A DNA stretch of 64,000 nt, from assembly GCA_039029355.1 (NCBI GenBank), contig JBCCGI010000002.1, forward strand, positions 62,001 to 126,000, in the 5' to 3' direction. Position numbers and translations under genes: made by a program. The notes under the pieces were generated by a model. The model had not been told where the DNA came from and made no database searches. It saw only the letters and a program-made list of their open reading frames with translations. This stretch comes from JBCCGI01 sp039029355 (lineage in GTDB: Bacteria; Planctomycetota; UBA1135; GCA-002686595). Below are positions 39,301-44,936 of the stretch, piece after piece (position 1 is the first letter of the stretch; each line of letters opens with the position of its first letter).

Positions 39301-39340
39301 CTACTTCGAGCGCCTGCGCCGCTGCGGCGCGCTGCCCTGA
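27323..39340 (+). CDS. Three-module NRPS with terminal reductase: C-A-T, C-A-T-E, C-A-T-R
   Basis: The protein has 4005 residues. An N-terminal docking helix (LSPAKRKLLERRLREKRR) precedes C1 (HHIIADG), A1 and T1 (LGGHSLL). C2 (HHIVSDA), A2, T2 (LGGDSIL) and an epimerase domain (HHLVVDGVSW, EGHGR) follow, then C3 (HHLILDG), A3, T3 (LGGDSLV) and an NAD(P)H thioester-reductase domain (VTGGTGFLGSH, about 3640-4005). The eight-residue pocket codes read by eye are DILQLGLVW for A1 (Gly-like), DLTKVGEVG for A2 (Asn-like, made D by the E domain) and DTENIGTVV for A3 (no assignment I trust). The expected core is acyl-Gly-D-Asn-Xaa released as aldehyde or alcohol. Reductive release also ends the Rv0101/ScoA NRPSs. 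A Pro/Gly-rich insert lies between A1 and T1. Confidence 0.93.
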   Translation: MTDDELEKRLAGLSPAKRKLLERRLREKRRAEGERNSLRRLDADEAPFVLSFAQERFWFLEQLEPGNPAHHLPGHARLTGPMDLDAYRRTWETILARHESLRTVFALDGERPTQRVREHIELPLEVIDLRGLPLPERENERIHAIERAVRTPFDLAHGPLIRLQVLRLGEEEHELVSCMHHIIADGISVQLMGAEIEACYRAFVAGEQPRVPPLPVQMRDFAAWQRARLTGSRERRGLDYWTRRLADLPTLELPTDLPRVDAWNALGRREGLDLSEALVADLRRLAREDGATLYMVLLAGFSVALRHWTGSTDIPIGTLVAGRDRAELEALVGLFINTVVQRTDLTGEPSFREAIARVKQGTLEAQDYQDCPFERVVDALQPERRLDRNPLFSVLFNFVDFRGYVRDLGGGLSMAYELSQAGTLFDLTLYATVGGDDLRLEFEYDETRFTPATVRRLLGHLETLLFAAVAAPERPVDDLPLLGYEERRALARWSRGPTPRHAGDETLDGLVAAQADRTPDRPAIEQGEARLTYAELEARAREVAGSLAADGVGPGDLVGVALPRSIELLPTLLGILKRGAAYVPLDPTFPAERLAFMEADAGLRVVLSTPPPTGAPPAEGPSASSPASLAYVLYTSGSTGRPKGVRIPHRAVVNFLTSMARTPGLSARDTLLAVTTLSFDISVLELFGPLTVGGRVRIATAEEAGDGTRLAELLDDEAVTVLQATPATWRMLRLAGWRGRTGLRALCGGEALPRDLADELRGCCDELWNLYGPTETTVWSTLDRVVAGPITIGRPLQGTHVRVVSERGVDVPAGIPGELWIGGAGLADGYHGRPELTAERFVTQAGERFYRTGDRVRWRPDGRLEYLGREDAQVKLRGFRIELGEIEAALRSHPAVHDAAAAIREPRPGDRRLVAWILQSQSETTPLPLRSTPPPAPPRTPQGGWGLGMEGGGGLSGELRSHLQTQLPPWMLPSAFVEVDAIPLTPGGKVDRPALPDPAPAPRPGGAGAPTTPTEQALAPLWAEVLGVSDAGPLDDFFQLGGHSLLATQLASRVRTRLGVEMGLRDFFAAPTLGALAAQIDRLAERARSAPPAIEVSPRRTGLPLSFAQERLWFLESLGDTGAAYHMPGALQLRGELDADALERALAALVRRHESLRTGFHATDGGPVQSAEHELEFALERRDWTRPGEDLGPQLAADAARPFDLSRPPLVRATLYRIAPREHVLLVVLHHIVSDAWSIGVIVRELKALYGALLAGERARLPELPLQYADFAGWQRGWLTGRRLERELGYWREALAGAPAALELPTDRSRPAVQSHRGERLLVALGSARAARLRSLAAGEDATLFMVLLAAFQTLLFRLSGQDDIVVGTTVAGRRREDVEGLVGFFAGTLPLRARLGGQPSFRELIARVRERVLEALEHQEVPFEKLVDELQPVRDLARQPIFQVSFDLLNVPAEPPALPGLELATLPMYAGASKFDLSLQTSDDAELTSTLELNADLFDVATVRRWWGHFEHLIDAALERPDLPIGRLRLVSPEERAALIARGVGEAGPLPSQPLHATVARVAAERPDAVAVRDGEGSWSYAELARHAAAVAASLVAHGVERGSLVGVCLPRQRDLIATLLGVWRAGAAWLPLDPAHPRARLASLVSDAGAEVVVADGDTCALVEGAPARIVRADEPTARPTVAGAVEVGLDDLAYVLYTSGSTGRPKGVEIAHRSVAHYVEWAARRYGVDAGDGTPVHSSIGFDLTLTSLLPALVAGRTVTLVAEGEGVEPLAESARAWRGMSLVKLTPSHLDVLARELSSEEARGWTAAFVVGGEALHADTLRPWREHAPDTRIFNEYGPTEATVGCVLREVTDEDLASGVVPIGRPLPNTRAYVVDAGGEPVPVGVAGELWIGGAGVALGYRGAPDRTSERFGPDPFAEAGARVYRTGDLVRWRADGQLLYLGRVDEQITVRGVRVEPAEVEEAMRRARGVDDAAVALRDGRLIGYVAGEPGELSALRSALAAELPEALVPAAFVRVDALPLSANGKLDRGALPEPERDDLTEAGAFEAPTEGAERALAALWADALGLERVGRLDNFFALGGDSILSIQIVARAAEAGLHLRTRDLFEHQTVAALAAVAGVAPSAGVERAPLEGEVPLLPAQRWLLERELPQLSHWNQALAFEARRGVTAEDVERALAVLVEHHDALRMRFERRAGGWAQVCGAARPPKLRRIDLAHVDAGGLEPAFARESAALQATLDPEAGEVLRAAWFELGDAGPARLLLVLHHLVVDGVSWRVLLDDLARLLRAGDAGQLPPRTSSVADFALALAGDTSKQAAPPRRVDGNDEGSVLRAEIQLDEGSTAALLGPASRAYRASVDDLVLAALGLVLGRHEGADELRIDLEGHGRVDVGREVDVTRTIGWFTRILPLAVPGAASLEPGERICAVKEARRALGERAGAAPGSTVLFNFLGRVDARAPDDAPLAPLAVDVGPDKGASNPRAHALELDARVQGERLRVLWRASTALHDAATVQRLAEELRAELRALIEHCLAPDAGGCTPSDFPLAALDARTLRRVAGSGRGVADVLPLTATQQGMFFHSLYEPGTAAYFEELTNVLEGSLDAAALRGAFEAIVERHELFRARVAWKGLSEPLLVIERRIELPRTELDWRDVPRAEQGGRLDALAAEDRARGFDLERGPLFRVTLLRLGPRRFALSFRYHHLILDGWSMPLVLEDVLAAYGALRAGDEPAARPVAPWRDYVAWLRRRDPEAARAFWRDRLAGFERATPVGRVDRPARGAYGERELFLDRELSQRLRAFAQGAGVTMSTVVQGAWSILLARWSGEREVVFGATVSGRPPELRDVGARVGLFINTLPVRVRLDEAVPVDDWLRGLQRERAEELAWEWTPLPLSQSCADTAPGAPLFESIVVFENYPLDEALKRPPGDLLLIETRVFERTSYAATLVAVPGERLLLRVLFDEGRFDDDEAERMVEHLRSILVGIAAAPTQALGDVPVLAARERQRLLYEWSADDGAIDAPALVHDAFRERAQSSPDAIAVLAGDRSWTYRELDARSDAVAAALAQRGAGAETVVGLLTERSPELLAGLLGILKAGAAYLPLEPAHPDARHAEQLGLCEAQLLVTTRALRSRAQRLTPAFVEVDALADAAAPTVELAPSQLAYVITTSGSTGAPKGVAIEHRSIAHYARVARELYGVQAGERVLQFASIAFDTSAEEIFPALAAGATLVLRDDAMLGSPAAFARAVSGLALDVLNFPTAYWHELTAGLTPGDAQALAGVRLVILGGEEIRPQRLARWRELVGAGPRVLNTYGPTEATVVCAVEDVTGAADEPVPQRVPIGRPIAGARVYVLDREQRPVPQGVAGELCVGGPGVARGYAGRPELTRERFVPELFPLAGPGERLYRTGDRVRFEADGRLSFLGRVDGQVKVRGHRVELGEVEQALLAHTAVAEAAVLRREREDGGDYLAAYVVASDTPPSTDELDAFLRERLPEPMVPARFAVLDALPRTATGKLDRAALAQSEGAVARGEARYVAPRTRDERAVAALFERVLEVDRVGAADDFFALGGDSLVAIRLMAGIAELYGVELPLRDLFDGPTPAEVAATVAALASDGLDELRTRRAVDLRAEAALPDDVRPAAGSPTTPPRRVFVTGGTGFLGSHVLAELAAQTGAEIEALVRAEDEEAGRARLHDVLARHGLWSDELARRLHAIPGDLAAPRFGLAEEAFDALAGRVDAVFHVGASTNFFQPYASLKAANVGGTLEAVRLAARGVPKALHHVSTVGVFDVPEPPPVLGEDLELDDFRAVRGGYAQSKWVAEALVAAAAERGLAATVFRPGRLVAGAQGGVANEGDVALELLRVCLELGVSPDLSLAVDATPVDYAARALVHLALAAGGAAGGAYHLVNEVELRPAEIAASLCEIGLPLRPVPGVEWWQALRARVEADPRHRFFPLLPLFADAPELAGAEGTPAPRLDDARARAVLTAAGIRPPAFDRAYFERLRRCGALP

Positions 39341-39344
39341 GGAA

Positions 39345-39365
39345 CCTCCGCCCGGGGGGCGGAGG
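39345..39365 (+). terminator. GC-rich hairpin just after the NRPS gene
   Basis: CCTCCGCC pairs with GGCGGAGG around a 5-nt loop, 5 bp after the NRPS stop. There is no U-tract, so it is only a possible terminator. Confidence 0.45.
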
Positions 39366-39373
39366 TAGAAGGT

Positions 39374-39389
39374 CGGAGTTGAGCGAGAG
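39374..39389 (+). repeat. Left arm of 16-bp inverted repeat
   Basis: CGGAGTTGAGCGAGAG is the exact reverse complement of 40265-40280, 875 bp away. Pairing of the two arms would close the structured element. No target-site duplication flanks the arms. Confidence 0.8.
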
Positions 39390-40264
39390 GGCATCTCGGG
39401 CCCTCTTCAGAGCTTTGAGATCAAAGCGACGACTTCGGCGGGGGTAGCGCCCCCCCGCACGCTCCTCGTAGGACGTCGGCCGGGTCCCAGGAGCTTCGGA
39501 AAAGCGCGGCGTTCGCGGAGCCCCGAGCCGTGGCGCTTGCCAAGGGCTTGGGGTCCGTCCGGCTCCGTCGCGACGCCCGAAGGCGTCGTTTCTTGTGGTG
39601 CGACGGAGGACCGCTGCGCTCGCTCCTAGCTCTCCCGAGGTCGCAGTGGTCTCGGGACAGCCTCCTCCCGGGCCTGAAGCCCGTCTGGCGAGTCTGCGTC
39701 GTCGATGTCCTCGCGGGTTGCGAGCCCGCGATGGCTCTCTTGAGGTTTCCGATGCCGCCCCGCGTAGGTTCGGACGCCCGCTTGCGCCGCCTCAGCCCGG
39801 GCGCGGACCGTCGTCCGCCGTCCCGGCGCCTCGTGCGCCGCGCGCTGAGCCCGACCCGGCGTGCAGGTATCCCTGCTCGCCGCGCTCGGCATCTCCTTTC
39901 AGAGCTTTCCCCCCGCCCAGATCGGTTCCGGTCTCCCGGCCCTTGCCCTCCTGAGGTTGCCCGCGCCGCGCTCCAGGCGCGATCGCAGGGCCCCTTCAGG
40001 GCCTTCTCCCCTGGACGGAGTACCTGGCAGGTTCTGGAGAACCGCTGGGTGCTCTCTTAGGGTTCGCCCCTCTAGGGCCTTCTCCTCCACCGCCCTGGCG
40101 CCCGGTTTGACCCGGGCTCCTCCTTCTGCGTGCTTCCGATCGCGGCGCCCGTCGGCCCCGCGGTCCGGCACCCTGAAGTCTTCCGTTGCGGTGGAAGCGG
40201 CGTCTCCGTTTCCGGCGCCAGCCCTTCTGGGGTTTGCGACCCGTAGGTCGCTCGAGAGAAGCCT

Positions 40265-40280
40265 CTCTCGCTCAACTCCG
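40265..40280 (-). repeat. Right arm of 16-bp inverted repeat
   Basis: CTCTCGCTCAACTCCG pairs perfectly with 39374-39389. The 219 bp from here to the next gene is less GC-rich and holds no gene. Confidence 0.8.
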
Positions 40281-40483
40281 TGTTCTCAAAGAATCCCTCG
40301 CGGGACGGGCGCATCCTAGGGGCGATTCGAGGGCCGGGAAGCGCTTTCCGGGGGCTTTCGCGCTACTCACAGCAAGTCACAGGTTGCCCACTCGTTTTCC
40401 ACATTCACTCCCCTGCCACTCCACCGCTCGTTCACGAATAGCGCACTCCTGAACGCGCGCTGCGGGCCCGCTTCCGCGTGCGC

Positions 40484-40489
40484 TACACT
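40484..40489 (+). promoter_or_regulatory. Possible -10 box for the NYN gene
   Basis: TACACT lies 10 bp before the ATG at 40500, which would give an almost leaderless mRNA. No Shine-Dalgarno precedes the ATG. No clear -35 box is seen. Confidence 0.3.
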
Positions 40490-40499
40490 CCGTCGCTGC

Positions 40500-41273
40500 A
40501 TGGCCAACAGCAACCCGGACGCCTACACCATCGCCGCCTTCTTCGACCTCGAGAACGTCGCCATCGGCGTGCGCGACGCCGACTTCGCGGCGTTCCAGGT
40601 CGAGCTCGTGCTAGAGCGCCTGATCGAGAAGGGCAACGTGGTCGTCAAGAAGGCCTACGCCGACTGGAGCCACTGGTCGGCCTACAAGCGCCCCTTCCAC
40701 GAGGCGGCGATCGAGATGGTCGACATGCCCGCCACCAAGCTCGCGGGCAAGAACAGCGCCGACATCAAGATGGTGGTCGACGCGATGGAGCTCTGCTTCA
40801 CCAAGCCGCACATCGACGCGTTCGCGCTCGTGACGGGCGACTCGGACTTCTCGCCGCTGGTGTCGAAGCTGCGCGAGAACGGCAAGCACACGATCGGCGT
40901 CGGCGTGAAGAACTCCGCCAGCCACCTGCTGATCGACAACTGCGACGAGTTCGTGCTGTACGACGACCTGGTGCACAAGCCGGCGCGCGGAAAGCGGCGC
41001 GGCTTCCAGAACGTGCCCGAGCGCAAGGCGGATGCGTTCCGCCAGCTGCTCGATGCGTCCGAGGCGCTGCTGCGTGAGGACAAGGCGCTCCACAGCTCGC
41101 TCGTGAAGGAGACGATGAAGCGCAAGCAGCCGCAGTTCAACGAGGAGTACCACGGCTACTCGTCGTTCACCCGGCTGCTGGAGGACGCCGAACGAAACGG
41201 CCTGGTGCAGCTGCGCCGCGACGCCCGCAGCGGGACGTACGTGATCGACGAGGTGGTCGAGGCCGAGGCCTGA
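40500..41273 (+). CDS. NYN-domain RNase-like protein with C-terminal LOTUS (OST-HTH) domain
   Basis: The protein has 257 residues. The NYN/PIN-like domain (about 8-155) shows the acidic metal-binding set: Asp in FFDLENV, Asp in NSADIKMVVDAM and the pair in LVTGDSDFSPLV, with a KNSASHLL tail strand typical of LabA/DUF88 proteins. Residues about 185-250 form an OST-HTH/LOTUS winged helix (SLVKETMKRKQPQF, GYSSFTRLLEDAERNGLV). Bacterial NYN-LOTUS proteins are predicted RNA-cleaving or RNA-binding enzymes. The gene sits 220 bp after the candidate structured RNA, which may be a partner or target; that is inference. Confidence 0.88.
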   Translation: MANSNPDAYTIAAFFDLENVAIGVRDADFAAFQVELVLERLIEKGNVVVKKAYADWSHWSAYKRPFHEAAIEMVDMPATKLAGKNSADIKMVVDAMELCFTKPHIDAFALVTGDSDFSPLVSKLRENGKHTIGVGVKNSASHLLIDNCDEFVLYDDLVHKPARGKRRGFQNVPERKADAFRQLLDASEALLREDKALHSSLVKETMKRKQPQFNEEYHGYSSFTRLLEDAERNGLVQLRRDARSGTYVIDEVVEAEA

Positions 41274-41296
41274 CGGCCCGGGGTCGCGGCGCCCTC

Positions 41297-41324
41297 CGGC
41301 AGCCGGAGCCGCCCTCGGCTGCCG
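41297..41324 (+). terminator. Hairpin after the NYN gene
   Basis: CGGCAGCCG pairs with CGGCTGCCG (9 bp, 10-nt loop) 24 bp after the NYN stop. The following run of seven A (41341-41347) is the wrong base for a plus-strand U-tract, so this is a tentative terminator. Confidence 0.35.
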
Positions 41325-41425
41325 CGGACGAGGCTCGCTGAAAAAAAGGCCCGCCGGCGCCGCGGTTTCCACCGTTTCGCGCCCTCCCCGAAGAGGATTC
41401 CCGGACCTGATTCCGGTTGTACTCC

Positions 41426-41431
41426 TAGAAT
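41426..41431 (+). promoter_or_regulatory. Possible -10 box for the first kelch-like gene
   Basis: TAGAAT lies 110 bp before the ATG at 41542 in the 268-bp gap after the NYN gene. It is the most promoter-like hexamer there. No good -35 is visible. Confidence 0.3.
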
Positions 41432-41541
41432 CGCCTCTTCGGCCCTCCCGGGCCCCAAAGCGTCAAATCCCCCAAGGGAAGGCCCTCGGAAGCGCCTTTC
41501 CGCACGCACGGGGGCTCCGAGCCCTCTCCCGAACGATCATC

Positions 41542-43134
41542 ATGAAGGCACCCGTCGCAGCGGCACTCACCCTCCTCGCAGCTCCCCTCGCCGCCCAGGA
41601 CATCTGCGAAGGCAACGGACTCGGCAACGTGTACATCGAGGCGACGCCGGCCCTCATCGGGGGCACGTATGAGTTCGATATGGGTTCGCCCGACCTGCCC
41701 GGCGGGCTGAGCATCCTCTCCTACTCGGACGGCTTTGGGCCGACCACGCTGCCGCTGCTCGGCACGGTCTGCCTCGACGTGTTCTCGCCGACGTACAACA
41801 TCCTGGCGCTGCCGCTCGACGGCGCGGGCAACGTGGGCCTGACGGTCGCCATCCCGGCCGACCCGACGCTCGCCGGCATCGTGCCGTTCTACGTCGCGCC
41901 GGCGACGGTCAACGGCGCTGTGGTCGAGACCGGCAAGACCGTGCCGGTCTACTTCGAGAACGCCGACAGCTATACGCCGACGAGCGACATGTCGTTCGCG
42001 CGCTCGATGCACCGCGCGACCGCGCTCGGCCAGGACGCGCGCGACAACCGCATCCAGGTCTTCATCAGCGGCGGCGGCGACGGCACGATCTTCGCCCCCG
42101 GCTCGACCAGCCAGACCGAGCTCTTCCAGCCGCTCGACCGCACGTTCTCGAACGGCCCGGCGCTCTCCACGCCGCGCGCGTTCCACAACGCCACGCTCCT
42201 CGAAGACGGCCGCGTGCTCATCACCGGCGGCTGCAACGCCAACGGCATCGTGACCGCGACGTGCGACCTGTACGACCACACGACCGGCACGATCAGCGCG
42301 GCCGCGCCGATGTCGACCGGGCGGATCGGACACAGCGCGACGCGCCTCGCCGACGGGCGCGTGCTGGTGGCCGGCGGCCTCAGCGACTATCAGAACGCCG
42401 AGACGGCGCTCGCCGCCGTGCTCAACACCGCCCAGGACACGGCCGAGGTCTACGACCCGTCCACCGACTCGTGGACGAGCGTGTCGGCCGACATGGCCTC
42501 GGTGCGCTCGGGCCACGCGGCGGTGCTGATGCCGGACGACCGCGTGCTGCTGATCAGCGGGATCAACGGCGGCGTGCCGTCGGGCATCGGGACCGAGGTG
42601 CCGACCTTCACCGGCAGCTGCGAGTACTACGACCCGGGCACCGACAGCTTCAGCCCGGCGCCGTCCTTCCCGCTGCCGCGCGGCTTCCCGGGCGCGAGCA
42701 TGCTGGGCAACGACGACGTGCTGGTCACCGGCGGCCTGATCACCGCCGGCGCGTTCGGCGAGGCGCTCGCAACGAGCACCTGCTACACCTTCGACGGCGC
42801 CGCCTGGACCCTCGCGGGCACGCTGACCGAGGGAGTCGCCTTCCATGCGCAGGCGACCACGCGCGACGGCAACGCCTACATCAGCGGCGGCTACATCGGC
42901 GACTTCGTGACGCTGATCGCCTCGACGCTGAGCGGCACGCACGACGGCACCAGCTTCACCGCGGGCACGGCCCTCGGCACGAACGCGGGGTTGCCGGGCA
43001 ACCCGGCCTCGGCGCGCGGCTCGCATACGCTGACCGAGCTCTGGGACGGCTCGTTCCTCGTGCTCGGAGGCTTCAACAGCCCCGACACGTCGACGCTGAT
43101 CGTCCTCGACGGCGGCTACGTCTACACGCCCTAA
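41542..43134 (+). CDS. Secreted kelch-like beta-propeller protein, copy 1
   Basis: The protein has 530 residues with a signal peptide (MKAPVAAALTLLAAPLAAQD). Residues 20-150 form a small beta domain (CEGNGLGNVYIEATPALIGG). From about 160 onward come propeller-like repeats with the kelch/galactose-oxidase signature: RAFHNATLLEDGRVLITGG, RIGHSATRLADGRVLVAGG, RSGHAAVLMPDDRVLLISG, RGFPGASMLGNDDVLVTGG and SHTLTELWDGSFLVLGG. It is probably a secreted or surface propeller that binds a ligand; no enzyme residues can be named. The next gene is a clear tandem paralogue. Confidence 0.82.
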   Translation: MKAPVAAALTLLAAPLAAQDICEGNGLGNVYIEATPALIGGTYEFDMGSPDLPGGLSILSYSDGFGPTTLPLLGTVCLDVFSPTYNILALPLDGAGNVGLTVAIPADPTLAGIVPFYVAPATVNGAVVETGKTVPVYFENADSYTPTSDMSFARSMHRATALGQDARDNRIQVFISGGGDGTIFAPGSTSQTELFQPLDRTFSNGPALSTPRAFHNATLLEDGRVLITGGCNANGIVTATCDLYDHTTGTISAAAPMSTGRIGHSATRLADGRVLVAGGLSDYQNAETALAAVLNTAQDTAEVYDPSTDSWTSVSADMASVRSGHAAVLMPDDRVLLISGINGGVPSGIGTEVPTFTGSCEYYDPGTDSFSPAPSFPLPRGFPGASMLGNDDVLVTGGLITAGAFGEALATSTCYTFDGAAWTLAGTLTEGVAFHAQATTRDGNAYISGGYIGDFVTLIASTLSGTHDGTSFTAGTALGTNAGLPGNPASARGSHTLTELWDGSFLVLGGFNSPDTSTLIVLDGGYVYTP

Positions 43135-43194
43135 AGAACACTCCCCGGCCACCGTTCCTGAGAAACGCCCTTTCCCATGGAGGGACGATCGGCC

Positions 43195-44787
43195 ATGAAC
43201 ACTCCTCTGATCCTCGGAGCGCTGGGGGCCCTTGCCGCCGCCAGCGCCGCGCAGGACCTGTGCGAAGGCAACGGCTACGGCGAGGCCTACCTCGAGGTGA
43301 GCCCCGCATACATCGGCGGCTTCTTCGTACACGACATGGGCTCCCCGCAGGTGCCCTTCGGCTTCGGCATCTTCTCGATCTCGGACAGCCCCGCGGAGAC
43401 CACCCACCCGGTGATCGGCCAGGTCTGCCTCGACGTGACCTCGCCGATCTACCAGATCATCCCGCTGCCGCTCGACGGCTCCGGCAACATCAACCTGCCG
43501 CTCGGTCTGCCCAACGAGCCGACGCTCGTGACGACGCTCGGCCCCTTCTACTCGAACATGGCGACGTTCGAGGGCGGGGCGTGGAGCATGAGCAAGACGA
43601 TCCCGCTCTACTTCGAGAACGCGGACTCGTTCACGCCCACGGGAGGGAGCCTGTCGACGCCGCGGATGTTCCACACCGCGACGTACCTCGGACAGGACGG
43701 CCGCGACAACCGCATCGGCGTCTTCATCGCCGGCGGAGGTGAGGGCACGGTCACCGTGCCGACGGCCAAGGACTCGACCGAGCTGTACGACCCGCTGACG
43801 CGCACGTTCTCGCCCGGGCCGCAGATGCTGCAGGAGCGCGCGCTGCACTCCGCGACGCTGCTCGAGGACGGGCGCGTGCTGCTGGCCGGCGGGCTGGATA
43901 GCTCGGGCGTCTGCTCGCGCACGTGCGAGCTGTACGACCCGGCGACCAAGACGCTGACGCAGACCGGCGACCTGTCGGTCGAGCGCGCCGACCACTCGGC
44001 GACGCTGCTCGACGACGGGCGCGTGCTGCTCGTCGGCGGGCTGCAGGACTACCAGAACCCGGTCTCGGGCTTCGCGGCGGCGCTCAACACCTCGCTCTCG
44101 ACCTCGGAGATCTACGACCCCGCGACCGGCACGTGGACGCTCGTGCCGGGCAACATGCAGAGCAAGCGCTCGGCCCACGCGGCGACCAAGCTCAACGACG
44201 GGCGCGTGCTGATCTCGGGCGGCGTGCGGGGCGGCACGGGGACGGGCTTCGGCTCGGAGGTCCCGAGCTTCACGAACACCTGCGACATCTACGACCCCGC
44301 GCTGAACGCGTACGTCGCGACGGCATCGATGCCGGTCGGGCGCGCGCTGCACGGCCATAGCGTGCTCGCGAACGGCGACGTGCTGATCACGGGCGGGACG
44401 CTGACCGCCGGCAGCTACGGCGAGGCCGCGGCGACCCAGAGCACCGGCATCTGGAACGGCAGCATCTGGCTGAACTCCGACCCCCTGCCGGTCCCGGTGG
44501 CCTGGCACCGGCAGTTCCCGACCGCCGACGGCAAGGCGCACATCATGGGAGGGATCCTGGGGAGCCTGAGCTCGCTCTCGAGCGCCACCTTCAGCGGGAT
44601 CCACGACGGCACGACGTTCTCCTCGGGCGCGCCGATCGGCACGAACCCCGGGATCGTGGGCGCGGCGCCCGACACGCGCGGGAACTTCACCGCGACGAAG
44701 CTCCACGACGGCTCGTTCCTGCTCTTGGGAGGGCAGCACAGCTCGACCGTCTTCGACACCGGCTTCGTCTACACGCCGGCGCCCTAG
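43195..44787 (+). CDS. Secreted kelch-like beta-propeller protein, copy 2
   Basis: The ATG at 43195 is chosen over one at 43177 because a good Shine-Dalgarno (GGAGGGA, 43179-43185) lies just upstream of it. The 530-residue product has a signal peptide (MNTPLILGALGALAAASAAQ), then CEGNGYGEAYLEVSPAYIGG, parallel to copy 1, and the same kelch-type repeats (ALHSATLLEDGRVLLAGG, RADHSATLLDDGRVLLVGG, RSAHAATKLNDGRVLISGG, RALHGHSVLANGDVLITGG). It is a tandem duplicate 60 bp after copy 1. A strong hairpin terminator follows. Confidence 0.82.
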   Translation: MNTPLILGALGALAAASAAQDLCEGNGYGEAYLEVSPAYIGGFFVHDMGSPQVPFGFGIFSISDSPAETTHPVIGQVCLDVTSPIYQIIPLPLDGSGNINLPLGLPNEPTLVTTLGPFYSNMATFEGGAWSMSKTIPLYFENADSFTPTGGSLSTPRMFHTATYLGQDGRDNRIGVFIAGGGEGTVTVPTAKDSTELYDPLTRTFSPGPQMLQERALHSATLLEDGRVLLAGGLDSSGVCSRTCELYDPATKTLTQTGDLSVERADHSATLLDDGRVLLVGGLQDYQNPVSGFAAALNTSLSTSEIYDPATGTWTLVPGNMQSKRSAHAATKLNDGRVLISGGVRGGTGTGFGSEVPSFTNTCDIYDPALNAYVATASMPVGRALHGHSVLANGDVLITGGTLTAGSYGEAAATQSTGIWNGSIWLNSDPLPVPVAWHRQFPTADGKAHIMGGILGSLSSLSSATFSGIHDGTTFSSGAPIGTNPGIVGAAPDTRGNFTATKLHDGSFLLLGGQHSSTVFDTGFVYTPAP

Positions 44788-44809
44788 GGACGTCCCGAGT
44801 GAAACGGCA

Positions 44810-44843
44810 GGCGCCCCCGGGCCGAGAACGGCCCGGGGGCGCC
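44810..44843 (+). terminator. Strong terminator after the kelch-like pair
   Basis: GGCGCCCCCGGGCCG pairs perfectly over 15 bp with CGGCCCGGGGGCGCC around an AGAA loop, followed by TTGCGTTGT. It is the most convincing hairpin terminator in the window. Confidence 0.75.
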
Positions 44844-44936
44844 TTGCGTTGTACGACCTCCCTCTTCAGCGCCCTGAGGGTCAGCGCCCCGGAGGGCGCC
44901 CTCGCCCTGGCGTAGCGGGAGGAGGGGCGGTGCGGC

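Larger units (their letters stand above)
39374..40280. ncRNA. Candidate large structured RNA, about 907 nt
   Basis: No reading frame here looks like protein: all are short, Arg/Pro/Ser-rich and lack family motifs. The ends are a perfect 16-bp inverted repeat. Inside are many strong hairpins, for example CTCCGTCG (39563) with CGACGGAG (39601) enclosing CGACGCC-CGAA-GGCGTCG; CGGGC-CTGAA-GCCCG (39669); TCGCGGG with CCCGCGA (39711-39731); GGCCC-CTTCA-GGGCC (39989); GCCCGG with CCGGGC (40100-40117). Short motifs recur, such as TTCAGAGCTTT at 39406 and 39898. A large ornate RNA closed by a long-range stem is the best explanation. Strand is not certain; the pyrimidine-rich loops and the plus-strand neighbours favour plus. 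It matches no RNA class I can recall (not RNase P, tmRNA, 6S or a group I/II intron). Confidence 0.4.

Noticed and set aside
39530..40060. A 176-codon open frame (and several others) in the NRPS-NYN gap
   Set aside because: The products are Arg/Pro/Ser-rich with no domain motifs, and several frames and both strands are open equally, as expected in GC-rich non-coding DNA full of hairpins.
39374..40280. The element as a miniature transposable element (16-bp terminal inverted repeats)
   Set aside because: Flanking bases (GAAGGT left, TGTTCT right) show no target-site duplication, there is no second copy in the window, and the inside is hairpin-rich; a structured RNA explains more. Not fully excluded.
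41425..44739. 1104-codon minus-strand frame opposite the kelch-like genes
   Set aside because: A GC-rich shadow: Arg/Ala/Val-rich with no motif, antisense to two genes with signal peptides and repeats.
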